Shown here piece by piece: positions 56,500-64,000 of a stretch of DNA of 64,000 nucleotides. Origin of the DNA: Jannaschia aquimarina (GTDB lineage: Bacteria > Pseudomonadota > Alphaproteobacteria > Rhodobacterales > Rhodobacteraceae). How positions within the stretch are numbered: the stretch's first letter is position 1; each line of letters starts with the position of its first letter. Both the position numbers and the translations under genes were made by a program. The notes beneath the pieces are model-generated. The model was not told the DNA's origin. It saw only the letters and a list, made by a program, of their open reading frames with translations, and made no database searches. The stretch is from positions 62,001 through 126,000 of the forward strand of contig NZ_JYFE01000027.1 of NCBI RefSeq assembly GCF_000877395.1, read 5' to 3'.

Positions 56500-57408
56500 A
56501 TGACCCTGCTCCTGATCGAACAGCTTCTGAACGGGCTCCAACTGGGCGTGATGCTGTTCCTGATGGCGGCCGGCCTGACGCTGGTCTTCGGCGTCATGGG
56601 GCTGATCAACCTCGCCCACGGATCGCTCTACATGGTCGGCGCCTTCGCGGCCGCCTGGGTTGCGGCGCAGACCGGATCCTATTTGCTGGCGCTGGTGGCC
56701 AGTCTCGCCGCGGCCGCCGCGGCGGGCGTCCTAATCGAGACGCTGATCCTGCGGCGCCTCTATGCCCGCGACCATCTCGACCAGGTGCTCGCCACCTTCG
56801 CGCTGATCCTGATCTTCTCCGAGGGCACGCGGGCGGTCTTCGGATCCTTCCCGCTCTACCTGACGATCCCGCCCCCCCTGTCGGGGCCGGTCACTTTGCC
56901 CGGGGGGATCGAATACCCCCTGTTCCGCCTGGTCCTGATCGGCGCGGGCCTCGCGGTGGCGCTGGGCCTCTGGCTCCTGATCACGCGCACGCGGGTGGGC
57001 ATCCGCATCCAGGCAGGCGCCGCCGACCGAGAGATGGTGTCCGCGCTCGGCGTCGACATCTCGCGGCTGTACACGCTGGTCTTCGCGCTGGGCGCGGCGC
57101 TGGCGGGGCTGTCGGGCGCGCTGGTCGGAACGCTCCAATCCGTGGAGGTCGGGATGGGAGAGCCGGTCCTCATCACCGCCTTCGTCGTCATCGTGATCGG
57201 CGGCATCGGATCGGTGCAGGGCGCGCTGGTCGGCGCGATCCTCGTGGGCCTGACGCAGACGCTGGGCGCGTTCCTCCTGCCGCTGGCCTCGACCCGGCTG
57301 ACGGGGGCGCCGGATGCGGGACAGGTGCTGGCCTCGATGCTGATCTACATCCTCATGGCGTTGGTGCTGATCGTGCGGCCGCAGGGCCTGATGGGCCGCC
57401 CGGCGTGA
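56500..57408 (+). CDS. livH: Liv-type ABC permease LivH
   Basis: 302 residues and about eight membrane segments. GLINLAHGSLYMVGAFAAAW and VIVIGGIGSVQGALVGAILVG are LivH-type motifs. The N-terminal QLLNGLQLGVMLFLMAAGLTL is conserved. A 4-bp overlap links it to livM. Confidence 0.9.
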   Translation: MTLLLIEQLLNGLQLGVMLFLMAAGLTLVFGVMGLINLAHGSLYMVGAFAAAWVAAQTGSYLLALVASLAAAAAAGVLIETLILRRLYARDHLDQVLATFALILIFSEGTRAVFGSFPLYLTIPPPLSGPVTLPGGIEYPLFRLVLIGAGLAVALGLWLLITRTRVGIRIQAGAADREMVSALGVDISRLYTLVFALGAALAGLSGALVGTLQSVEVGMGEPVLITAFVVIVIGGIGSVQGALVGAILVGLTQTLGAFLLPLASTRLTGAPDAGQVLASMLIYILMALVLIVRPQGLMGRPA

Positions 57409-58376
57409 TCCCCGAGCGCGTCTTCAACTGGGCCGTCTGGGGCGGCCTGCTGGCCTTCGCCCTGCTGGCCGAGGCGCTGGGCGAGACCTACTGGCTGACC
57501 CTCGCCGCGCGGGCGGCGATCTTCGCCATCGCGGGCGTCGGGCTGAACCTCGCGCTGGGCAATGGCGGGTTGATCAGCTTCGGGCACGCGGCCTTCTTCG
57601 GGGTGGGCGGCTATGCGGTCGGTATCCTCGCCACCCATGCCCAGACCTACACGCCGCTCTTCGGCCTGATCGAGGGCACCCAGTCCATGCCCGTCACCTG
57701 GTCCGTCGCCATCGTCGCGGGCGCCCTGGCCGCGCTGGTGATCGGGGCGCTGTCGCTCAGGACCTCGGGCGCCTACTTCATCATGATCACCTTGGCCTTC
57801 GGGCAGATGTTCTACTACTTCGCCGTCACCTGGTCCGCCTATGGCGGCGAGGACGGCATGTCGATCTACGTGCGCGGCGGCTTTCCGGGGCTGAACACGC
57901 TCGACCCGCTCCACTTCTTCGGGCTGTCCTTCGCGGTGCTGACGCTCGTTCTGCTGCTGGTGCGCATGATCGACCGCTCGCCTTTCGGGCTGGCGCTGAA
58001 CGCGGTGCGCCAATCGCCCGCTCGGGTCGAGACGGTGGGCATCTCGCCGCGGCGCCTGCGGCTGGCGGCCTTCGTGGTTTCGGGGGCGATCACGGCGCTT
58101 GCGGGCGCCCTGTTCGCCGACCTGAACCGCTACGTGAGCCCGGCCATGTTCTCCTGGACGATCTCGGGCGAGATCATGATCTTCGTCATCCTGGGCGGCG
58201 TCGCGCGGCTGATGGGCCCGGTCGTCGGCGCGCTGGTCTTCGTCGCGCTGGAAGAGCTGCTGGGCGGCCTTTCGGATTACTGGCACATCTGGCTGGGCGT
58301 CCTTCTGTTGCTGATCGTGCTTTTCGCGCGCGGTGGGATCACCGGCGCCCTGACCCGAGAGGCGCGCCGTGGCTGA
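57405..58376 (+). CDS. livM: Liv-type ABC permease LivM
   Basis: 323 residues from a GTG that overlaps the livH stop. ALGNGGLISFGHAAFFGVGGYAVG and RTSGAYFIMITLAFGQM, then ALNAVRQSPARVETVGI, are LivM motifs in a multi-helix membrane protein. It overlaps livG by 8 bp. Confidence 0.9.
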   Translation: MIPERVFNWAVWGGLLAFALLAEALGETYWLTLAARAAIFAIAGVGLNLALGNGGLISFGHAAFFGVGGYAVGILATHAQTYTPLFGLIEGTQSMPVTWSVAIVAGALAALVIGALSLRTSGAYFIMITLAFGQMFYYFAVTWSAYGGEDGMSIYVRGGFPGLNTLDPLHFFGLSFAVLTLVLLLVRMIDRSPFGLALNAVRQSPARVETVGISPRRLRLAAFVVSGAITALAGALFADLNRYVSPAMFSWTISGEIMIFVILGGVARLMGPVVGALVFVALEELLGGLSDYWHIWLGVLLLLIVLFARGGITGALTREARRG

Positions 58377-59124
58377 TCCCGTCCTCTCCGTCACCGGGCT
58401 GACCAAGCGGTTCGGCGCCATCGAGGCCTGCTCGGATGTGTCGCTGGACCTCCATGCCGGAGAGATCCACGCCCTGATCGGCCCCAACGGCGCCGGCAAA
58501 TCGACCCTGATCGCGCAGATCGCGGGCGGCCTGCGCCCCGATGCCGGGTCCATCCGCTTTCTGGGCCGGGACGTGACCGCGCTGGACACCGTCGCCCGCG
58601 CCCGGCTGGGTCTGGGGCGCAGCTTTCAGGTCTCGGCCGTGGTGCCGGACTATTCGGTAGTGGAAAACGTGATGCTTGCGCTCCATGGGCGGGACCGAAC
58701 CGCGTTTCGGCCCTTCGGCCACGCCTTTGGCAAGCGGGCGCTGACCGAGGAGGCCCGCGCCCACGCCGCCCGCACCCATCTGTCGGACCGGCTGAACGTG
58801 CCCGCCCGCTCGCTCGCCCACGGTGAGCGGCGGCGCCTGGAGCTTGCCATGGCGCTGGCGTTGCGGCCCCGGGCCTTTCTGCTGGACGAGCCCATGGCCG
58901 GGCTGGGGCAGGAAGGCGCGGCCGAACTGACGGCGCTGCTGTCGGACCTGCGGGACGAGGCGCCGATCCTGCTGGTCGAACACGACATGGACGCGGTCTT
59001 CGCGCTCGCCGACCGCATCTCGGTGCTGGTCTATGGCCGGATCCTGGCCACCGGCACGCCGGACGAGATCCGTGCCGATCCCCAGGTCCGCGCCGCCTAT
59101 CTGGGTGACGAGGTGCCGGCGTGA
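58369..59124 (+). CDS. livG: Liv-type ABC ATPase LivG
   Basis: 251 residues from GTG 58369. Walker A LIGPNGAGKSTLIAQIAG, Q-loop LGRSFQVSAVVPD, Walker B AFLLDEPMAGLG and H-loop LLVEHDMDAVFALAD are clear. The signature is SLAHGERRRLELAMAL, with Ala-His-Gly replacing Ser-Gly-Gly, as often in LivG proteins. Overlaps livF by 4 bp. Confidence 0.9.
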   Translation: MADPVLSVTGLTKRFGAIEACSDVSLDLHAGEIHALIGPNGAGKSTLIAQIAGGLRPDAGSIRFLGRDVTALDTVARARLGLGRSFQVSAVVPDYSVVENVMLALHGRDRTAFRPFGHAFGKRALTEEARAHAARTHLSDRLNVPARSLAHGERRRLELAMALALRPRAFLLDEPMAGLGQEGAAELTALLSDLRDEAPILLVEHDMDAVFALADRISVLVYGRILATGTPDEIRADPQVRAAYLGDEVPA

Positions 59125-59822
59125 AGCTCTTGTCCGTGCACGACCTCACGGCGGCCTACGGCCCGGTCCAGGCGCTGTTCGGCGTCTCGCTGGGGGTCGA
59201 GGCGCGGGGCGCGACGGCGCTTCTGGGCCGCAACGGCGCGGGCAAGTCGACCACGATCAAGGCGATCTGTCGGTTGCTCCCCCACCGCTCCGGCGAGATC
59301 CGCTTTGCCGGCACGTCGCTGGCCGACCTGCCCGCCCACCGCGCCGCCCGGCTGGGCCTGGGCCTCGTGCCCGAGGGGCGCCGCTGCTTCGCGGGCCTCA
59401 GCGTCGCGCAGAACCTGACCCTTGCCGCCCGACCCGGTCCCTGGACCGAGGAACGGGTCCGCGACCTGTTTCCCAGACTGGGCGAACGGCGCGGGCAACT
59501 CGCCGGAACCCTGTCGGGCGGCGAGCAGCAGATGCTCGCCATCGGCCGCGCGCTGATGACGAACCCGCGCCTCCTGATCCTGGATGAGGCGACCGAAGGG
59601 CTGGCCCCCCTCGTCCGGGCCGAGATCTGGTCCGCCATCCGCACGCTCAAGCATGAAGGCGGGCTGGGCCTTCTGATCGTGGACAAGTCCCTGCGGGAAC
59701 TCGCCCCGATCGCCGACCATGCCGTCGTCCTGTCGCGCGGATGCAATGTCTGGGACGGACCGATCGGCGACCTGACCGACGAGATCGCGCACCGCCATAT
59801 CGGGGTGGGCGTGGAGAGCTAG
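59121..59822 (+). CDS. livF: Liv-type ABC ATPase LivF
   Basis: 233 residues from GTG 59121. Walker A LLGRNGAGKSTTIKAI, GLGLVPEGRRCFAGLSV, signature LSGGEQQMLAIGRAL, Walker B LLILDEATEGLAP. The H-loop reads LLIVDKSLREL, with Asp-Lys in place of the usual Glu-His/Gln-Asn pattern. Last gene of the importer operon. Confidence 0.9.
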   Translation: MKLLSVHDLTAAYGPVQALFGVSLGVEARGATALLGRNGAGKSTTIKAICRLLPHRSGEIRFAGTSLADLPAHRAARLGLGLVPEGRRCFAGLSVAQNLTLAARPGPWTEERVRDLFPRLGERRGQLAGTLSGGEQQMLAIGRALMTNPRLLILDEATEGLAPLVRAEIWSAIRTLKHEGGLGLLIVDKSLRELAPIADHAVVLSRGCNVWDGPIGDLTDEIAHRHIGVGVES

Positions 59823-59906
59823 GGCAGGTCCCCTCGGAAAGCGATCGAAGCCGCTCGTCTAGAGGTGTCTTTCCCGTGTGAAACGATAACGGCCGATGCC
59901 GCGCGG

Positions 59907-60836
59907 CTAATCCCGATGCGTCAGCGCGACGAACACGTCCTCCAGATCGGGCTCCTCCGTGCGGACGTCGTCGATGCCCACGCCGGCCGCGTTCACCGCT
60001 GCCAGCACTTCGGACGCGCTGGTCTTGCTCTTGGAATAGGTCAGCGCGATGGATCCGTCCGGGCGCCGCGCGACGTCGACCCCCTGGGGCACCGCGAACT
60101 CTCCGGGATCTGCGTCGGGCATCACGACCAGCGTCTTGCCGTCCAGGCGGTTCAGCAGGTTCTCGGTCCGGTCGCGGACGATCAGTTCGCCCTCGCCGAT
60201 GATGGCGATCTCGTCGCACATCTCCTGGGCTTCCTCCAGGTAGTGCGTCGTCAGGATGATCGTCATCCCCCGCTCTTGGTTCAGGCGCCGCACGTTCCGC
60301 CACAGCATCTGCCGCAATTCGATATCCACGCCCGCCGTCGGCTCGTCCAGCACGAGGATCTGCGGATGATGCACCAGCGCCTTGGCCAGCAGCAGGCGCC
60401 GCCGCATCCCCCCCGACAGGGTGCGCGCATAAGCGTCCGCCTTGTCAGTCAGCCCGACCAGATCGAGGATTTCTGCCGTCCGCCTGTCCCGCTTGGGCAC
60501 GCCATAGAGCCCCGCCTGAACCTCCAGCGCGCCCTCGGGCGTGAAGAACGGGTCGAGGTTCAACTCCTGCGGCATCACGCCGATGGCGGCGCGGGACTGC
60601 CGCGGATTCACATCCTGATCGAATCCCCAGATCCGCACCTTTCCGGCCGTCTTGCGCACCAGACCGGCCATGATGTTGATCGTGGTCGACTTCCCCGCCC
60701 CGTTCGGACCCAGCAGGCCGAAGATACTGCCGGTCGGGATGGTCAGGTCCAGCCCCTTCAGCGCCACCTTCTCGGGCGTGCGGCCGTCGCCTGCATAGAC
60801 CTTGCGCAGCCCTTCGATCTCGATGGCGTTCGACAT
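59907..60836 (-). CDS. ABC exporter-type ATPase (DrrA/CcmA-like), no adjacent permease
   Basis: 309 residues from the ATG at 60836. Walker A LLGPNGAGKSTTINIMAG, Q-loop GVMPQELNLDPFFTPEG, signature LSGGMRRRLLLAKAL, Walker B ILVLDEPTAGVD and H-loop ILTTHYLEEAQEMCD are intact. An 80-residue C-terminal domain of the DrrA type follows. Such ATPases normally work with an ABC-2 permease encoded next door; neither flank has one. The operon partner may lie elsewhere in the genome. Confidence 0.87.
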   Translation of the reverse strand: MSNAIEIEGLRKVYAGDGRTPEKVALKGLDLTIPTGSIFGLLGPNGAGKSTTINIMAGLVRKTAGKVRIWGFDQDVNPRQSRAAIGVMPQELNLDPFFTPEGALEVQAGLYGVPKRDRRTAEILDLVGLTDKADAYARTLSGGMRRRLLLAKALVHHPQILVLDEPTAGVDIELRQMLWRNVRRLNQERGMTIILTTHYLEEAQEMCDEIAIIGEGELIVRDRTENLLNRLDGKTLVVMPDADPGEFAVPQGVDVARRPDGSIALTYSKSKTSASEVLAAVNAAGVGIDDVRTEEPDLEDVFVALTHRD

Positions 60837-60967
60837 GCGGCCTCCCTCCGGCGTTGGGCCGGACCTAACGGCCCCGGACGTGTACGGCAATGCGCGCGGG
60901 GCCTTGCCCTCGGGGCCGGGCCCGTCGGATAAGCGACGGGACCCCGATCCAGACCCGCGAGCGCCCG

Positions 60968-61204
60968 ATGACCACCGGAACCCCCCGCTATCCCAGCCGC
61001 CAGACCGACCTGCCTCCGCCCGAGACCGAAGTGGTCACCACCCTGCGTGTAGCCTGCGACGGGGCGGGCGGGGCGCTGGGCCATCCCCGCGTCTGGCTGT
61101 CCATCGACCCGAATATCGGCTTCGTCGATTGCGGCTATTGCGACAAGCGCTTCGTGCTCGAAGGCCACGAGGACGCGGCCGGGGCGACCGGCGACGACGG
61201 CTGA
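60968..61204 (+). CDS. Small zinc-finger protein (zf-CHCC, NDUFS6-like)
   Basis: 78 residues from the ATG at 60968. VACDG ... LGHPRVWLSID ... VDCGYCDKRFVL places one His and three Cys in the zf-CHCC pattern of complex I subunit NDUFS6-like proteins common in alpha-proteobacteria. It may bind zinc and associate with respiratory complex I. ORF extension to 60890 is not needed. Confidence 0.85.
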   Translation: MTTGTPRYPSRQTDLPPPETEVVTTLRVACDGAGGALGHPRVWLSIDPNIGFVDCGYCDKRFVLEGHEDAAGATGDDG

Positions 61205-61245
61205 CGCCGCCCTCCCGACCCGATCCCAGCCATCCCGGAGGCCCC

Positions 61246-61626
61246 ATGCCCTACACCTACGACGACCAGAACGTGTTCGCGAAGATCCTCCGCGGCGAGA
61301 TCCCGAACACCACCGTCGCCGAGACCGAGCACACCCTCGCCTTCGAGGACATCACGCCCCAGGCCCCCGTCCACGTGCTGGTGATCCCCAAGGGCGCCTA
61401 TGTGACGATGGACGACTTCTACGCCAATGCCAGCGATGCCGAGATCACCGATTTCGCCCGCACCGTCGCCCGCATCTGCGCCGACAAGGGTATCTCGCCC
61501 GACACGGGCGACGGCTTCCGCGCCATCACGAATGCGGGCGAGGCCGGCGTGCAGGAAGTGCCCCATTTCCACCTCCACCTGATCGGCGGCCGCCCCCTGG
61601 GCCGGATGCTCCAGAAGGCCGGATAG
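61246..61626 (+). CDS. HIT-family nucleotide hydrolase/transferase
   Basis: 126 residues. KILRGEIPNTTVAETEHTLAF at the N-terminus and the histidine triad VPHFHLHLIGGRPLG near the C-terminus identify a HINT-type protein, which hydrolyses adenosine phosphoramidates or similar nucleotides. The segment HVLVIPKGAYVTMDD is the usual nucleotide-contact region. Upstream, the small zinc-finger gene lies 41 bp away. Confidence 0.92.
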   Translation: MPYTYDDQNVFAKILRGEIPNTTVAETEHTLAFEDITPQAPVHVLVIPKGAYVTMDDFYANASDAEITDFARTVARICADKGISPDTGDGFRAITNAGEAGVQEVPHFHLHLIGGRPLGRMLQKAG

Positions 61627-61630
61627 AGCG

Positions 61631-62716
61631 GTGATCCTGCCGCTGGAGGCAATCGGCGGCTACGATTTCGGGCCGTTCTTCCTGGATCTGGGCGTCGGCG
61701 CCGTCGCGATCGTCGCCGCCTTGGTATTCGTGGTCCTTCTGGTTTGGGGCGCGTCGCGATCCGCGCTTGTCGTCCCCGGCCTGATCGCGGCGGCAGGCGC
61801 GGCGTTCCTCGCGCGCCATGCCGTCGCGGCGGTCAACGATGCGGTCTTCTTCGCGCAGAACCCGGGCTACGCGGCGCAGGCCCTGCCCTTCGAGGGGCGC
61901 AGCGTCTGGGTCCCCAATCCGTGCCGCGTCGCCTATGCGCTCTGGGGCGTGAACGGCGCGAGGGGGAACTCGTTTCTGGAATGCGGCCTCCCCTTGGCCG
62001 ACCGGCTGGCGGACGGAACGCTCGACTTCTTCGAACTCGGGACAGAGCCGGTCAGCCGCTTCACCCTGCGCGTCGCGGACCCGGCCTGTTTCGCGTCCCA
62101 CCAGCATTGGGACGTCGTGAGAGGGTTCATGATCTCCGCGCCGCTCGGGATCTGCGTGCTGGGAGAGCCGGTGGATCGGTCCGAGGCCGACCACATCCTG
62201 TCGGGTGAGCAGCGCGACATCCCCGGCTTCTCCGACTGGTGGTACGTGCACTACACCCTCACCCGCGTGTCCGATGGCCTCGTGGTGGACAGGTTCGACA
62301 GTTGGGGCGGCGCAACCCCTTACGGCGGCCCCCCGCCGCCGCCCGAGGGGCGCCGCCCCACTGCGACGATCGCCGCGCTCGTCGATCGTCCGGACCGGAC
62401 CGGCTTCTTCGAAGCGGCGGCGCAGAGGACGGCCGACCTGCTGTTGGACCACCCCTTCGATCAGACGCTCTTGCGGGCCGCGATGGGTAGCCCGACGCAG
62501 AACGACCGGGCCGATGCCTATTTCTTCGCCTGCCGCGACGACGTGCGGCCCCTGCTCGATGCCGGGACGGTGGCGGCCGTGAATGCGGGCATGCGCGACA
62601 CGTTCCCGGACGGCCCGGCGCGCTATCCCCAGGATTGCCGCGACTTCGCCCGCGAGTTTCGGGGCGGTGTCCGGCTCGACCCGGACGGGCGGGCCATCCG
62701 CCTCGCGGCGCCGTGA
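61631..62716 (+). CDS. Hypothetical membrane-anchored protein (361 aa)
   Basis: Starts with a GTG at 61631, 4 bp after the HIT stop. Two hydrophobic helices (VGAVAIVAALVFVVLLVWGA and ALVVPGLIAAAGAAFLARHA) near residues 21-63 anchor a large remaining domain with paired cysteines (NPCRVAYALWG, FLECGLPL, DPACFASHQHW, GICVLGEP, YFFACRDD, YPQDCRDF), suggesting disulfides in the periplasm. I recognise no family. Cotranscription with the HIT gene is likely. Confidence 0.72.
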   Translation: MILPLEAIGGYDFGPFFLDLGVGAVAIVAALVFVVLLVWGASRSALVVPGLIAAAGAAFLARHAVAAVNDAVFFAQNPGYAAQALPFEGRSVWVPNPCRVAYALWGVNGARGNSFLECGLPLADRLADGTLDFFELGTEPVSRFTLRVADPACFASHQHWDVVRGFMISAPLGICVLGEPVDRSEADHILSGEQRDIPGFSDWWYVHYTLTRVSDGLVVDRFDSWGGATPYGGPPPPPEGRRPTATIAALVDRPDRTGFFEAAAQRTADLLLDHPFDQTLLRAAMGSPTQNDRADAYFFACRDDVRPLLDAGTVAAVNAGMRDTFPDGPARYPQDCRDFAREFRGGVRLDPDGRAIRLAAP

Positions 62717-62763
62717 TCGCGCGCCCCTTCCGCCCGAGCGGCGGCTGACTATATCACGGCGCC

Positions 62764-63495
62764 ATGCTCCGCTTTCTTCGCCGCACGATGCTCGCCCTGA
62801 TCCTGATGTTCCTCGTCCCGCTTCTGGCGGCGTCCGGCTGGTGGTCCGTCCAGGATCGCCCGGCCTCTTGGCGGCAGGCCGATTGGGGTGCGTCGGGGCT
62901 GTTGCCGGCCGCCGCCCAGATCCCCGAGGCGCGCATCCATGTCATGGCCGCGCGGACGGGCGGGGCCAAGGGCGCGGTGTCGGTCCATAGCTGGATCGTC
63001 TGGAAGACGGCGCAGGGTCCGTGGCGGCGCTACGACGTCGTGGGCTGGGGCACGCCCGTGCGCCGAGACGCCTATGCGCCGGATGCGCGGTGGTATTCGA
63101 ACGCGCCCACCATCATCGGCACCGTCTCCGGCGATCGGGCCGAGGCGCTGATCCCCCGCCTCCAGGCGGCCGTGGACGACTACCCGAACGGGCGCGGCAG
63201 CTATCGCATGTTCCCCGGGCCGAACTCGAACACCTTCGTGGAGCATCTCTTGCGGCAGGTCCCCGAACTGGGCGTCACCCTGCCGCCCCATGCCGTCGGC
63301 CGGGCGTGGCTGGGCGAGGGGCTGAACTGGACCCGCGATGCGGGTGGCGACATGCATGTCTCGGCCTGGGGCCTTGCCGGGCTCTCGGCCGGTCCCCGAA
63401 CAGGGGTGGAGCTTCACCTTCTGGGCCAGACCCTCGGCATCGACATCCTGCGCCCCGCCCTCAAGCTTCCGGGCATCGGACGGGTCGGGGTTTAG
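62764..63495 (+). CDS. DUF3750 family exported/membrane protein
   Basis: 243 residues. An uncleaved-looking N-terminal helix (MLALILMFLVPLLAASGWW) is followed by the DUF3750 landmarks AVSVHSWIVWKTAQGPWRRYDVVGWG, PTIIGTVSGDRAEALIP and FPGPNSNTFVEHLLRQVPEL (in pieces). Function unestablished. The NTF/Asn-Ser segment resembles papain-like Cys-protease relatives of unclear activity. Confidence 0.8.
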   Translation: MLRFLRRTMLALILMFLVPLLAASGWWSVQDRPASWRQADWGASGLLPAAAQIPEARIHVMAARTGGAKGAVSVHSWIVWKTAQGPWRRYDVVGWGTPVRRDAYAPDARWYSNAPTIIGTVSGDRAEALIPRLQAAVDDYPNGRGSYRMFPGPNSNTFVEHLLRQVPELGVTLPPHAVGRAWLGEGLNWTRDAGGDMHVSAWGLAGLSAGPRTGVELHLLGQTLGIDILRPALKLPGIGRVGV

Positions 63496-63565
63496 GGCGC
63501 GCTCGCCTTCGCGTCGGTCTGTCCGACGAATTCGCAAATCCGCATTGCAGCCATCCGCGTCGCGG

Positions 63566-63595
63566 GTTTTCGACATATTGTAGACAGTTTTCGAC
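63566..63595 (+). promoter_or_regulatory. Direct repeat upstream of the right-edge gene
   Basis: GTTTTCGAC occurs at 63566-63574 and again at 63587-63595, 21 bp apart (about two helical turns), 40 bp before the GTG start at 63635. This spacing suits an activator that binds two sites on one DNA face. Confidence 0.45.
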
Positions 63596-63634
63596 TGGAT
63601 CCACGGGCCTGACCTGCAAGCCGGAGAGACACCC

Positions 63635-64000
63635 GTGGGAATAGAGCACGTTCGTACCGTCACGATCGACGAGACCAATAGCGGACCTTGGTTCTTTCCG
63701 CCCTATTACGATTGGGACTTGGATGTCGGCGATGGGGGCGGGGACGGCTTCCTCCTGGCGCAGACCGATTACAAGAGCATCTACATACAGCGGCTAGACG
63801 AGAACGGCGATCCCGAAGGCGACCTCGTCCTCGTTGCGACGGATCTCGTCGAGTACAACGGCGAATTCCCTTCAGGCGTTGTCCAGGAGGCCAGGATCGT
63901 CGAACTTGAGAACGGGAACGTTCTTGTTCACTGGACGCAGATTGATGCGGATCCTTTTTCGATCCACGGCGTGATCCTCGATCCCGACCTTGCGGCGGTG
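63635..64000 (+). CDS. Start of an Asp/Gly-rich protein, 3' truncated by window edge
   Basis: A GTG at 63635 with GGAGAG nearby opens 122 codons that run off the window without a stop. The protein begins GIEHVRTVTIDETNSGPWFF, then DWDLDVGDGGGDGFLLAQTD, YIQRLDENGDPEGDLVLVAT and IVELENGNVLVHWTQI. No signal peptide. The repeated strand pattern with Asp/Gly loops resembles the N-terminal part of large secreted RTX-type or beta-propeller proteins. The identity is uncertain without the C-terminus. Confidence 0.65.
   Translation, partial: MGIEHVRTVTIDETNSGPWFFPPYYDWDLDVGDGGGDGFLLAQTDYKSIYIQRLDENGDPEGDLVLVATDLVEYNGEFPSGVVQEARIVELENGNVLVHWTQIDADPFSIHGVILDPDLAAV

Overview
The window is high-GC, densely packed alpha-proteobacterial DNA. 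I infer a member of the Rhodobacteraceae (Roseobacter type). The reasons are the gene families, the frequent ATGA/GTGA stop-start overlaps, and three copies of an intergenic hairpin repeat with a CCCGGGATATTTG-like core that I associate with this group. No rRNA, tRNA or CRISPR array was seen.

Bases 1-2.5 kb hold the end of a tetronate/hydroxypyruvate catabolic pair (otnC-like, otnI-like) and a TIGR03862-type flavoprotein. At 2632-6004 lies the most unusual object, a 3,373-bp IS1595-family insertion sequence. It has 30-bp terminal inverted repeats (29/30 matching) and an exact 8-bp target duplication, and it splits an HNH endonuclease gene whose halves rejoin in frame. Besides the transposase it carries four passenger genes: a DUF6471-like small protein, an unknown 282-aa protein, an NYN/PIN-like predicted ribonuclease and a 127-aa possible DNA-binding protein. 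Their divergent promoter is rich in ATAGGGG-type repeats.

6.2-14.5 kb: exported MsrA, a leishmanolysin-like metalloprotease, an SsuABC/TauABC-like importer, a decayed epimerase, the GTPase TypA/BipA and a di-heme peroxidase. 14.4-22.2 kb: a xylose module with a ROK repressor and an FG-GAP secreted protein divergent from xylF-xylH-xylG-xylB. 22.5-25.3 kb: two methyltransferase-type genes and a DAO-type flavoprotein. 25.3-27.1 kb is sparse and looks partly decayed.

27.1-38.1 kb is a periplasmic alcohol-oxidation cluster. It has a PQQ dehydrogenase with the Asp-x-Asp motif typical of lanthanide enzymes, cytochrome c-550 PedF and a XoxJ-like binding protein. It also has the TIGR03863/3864/3861/3866 set (binding protein, ATPase, ABC-2 permease, beta-propeller) and a second ABC binding protein plus ATPase without a visible permease. 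38.2-42.9 kb is a form II CO-dehydrogenase-like operon (coxG, coxS, coxL, small membrane protein, coxM).

43.0-53.1 kb is the phenylacetate pathway: thiolase, paaABCDE, convergent paaK-paaI, and divergent paaZ-paaX. The enoyl-CoA hydratase/isomerase and dehydrogenase steps (paaF/G/H) are not in the window. 53.1-59.8 kb combines kynureninase and an alpha/beta-hydrolase formamidase with a five-gene Liv-type ABC importer. 59.9-64 kb holds an orphan ABC ATPase, a zinc-finger protein, a HIT protein, two less characterised membrane or exported proteins and the start of a protein running off the right edge.
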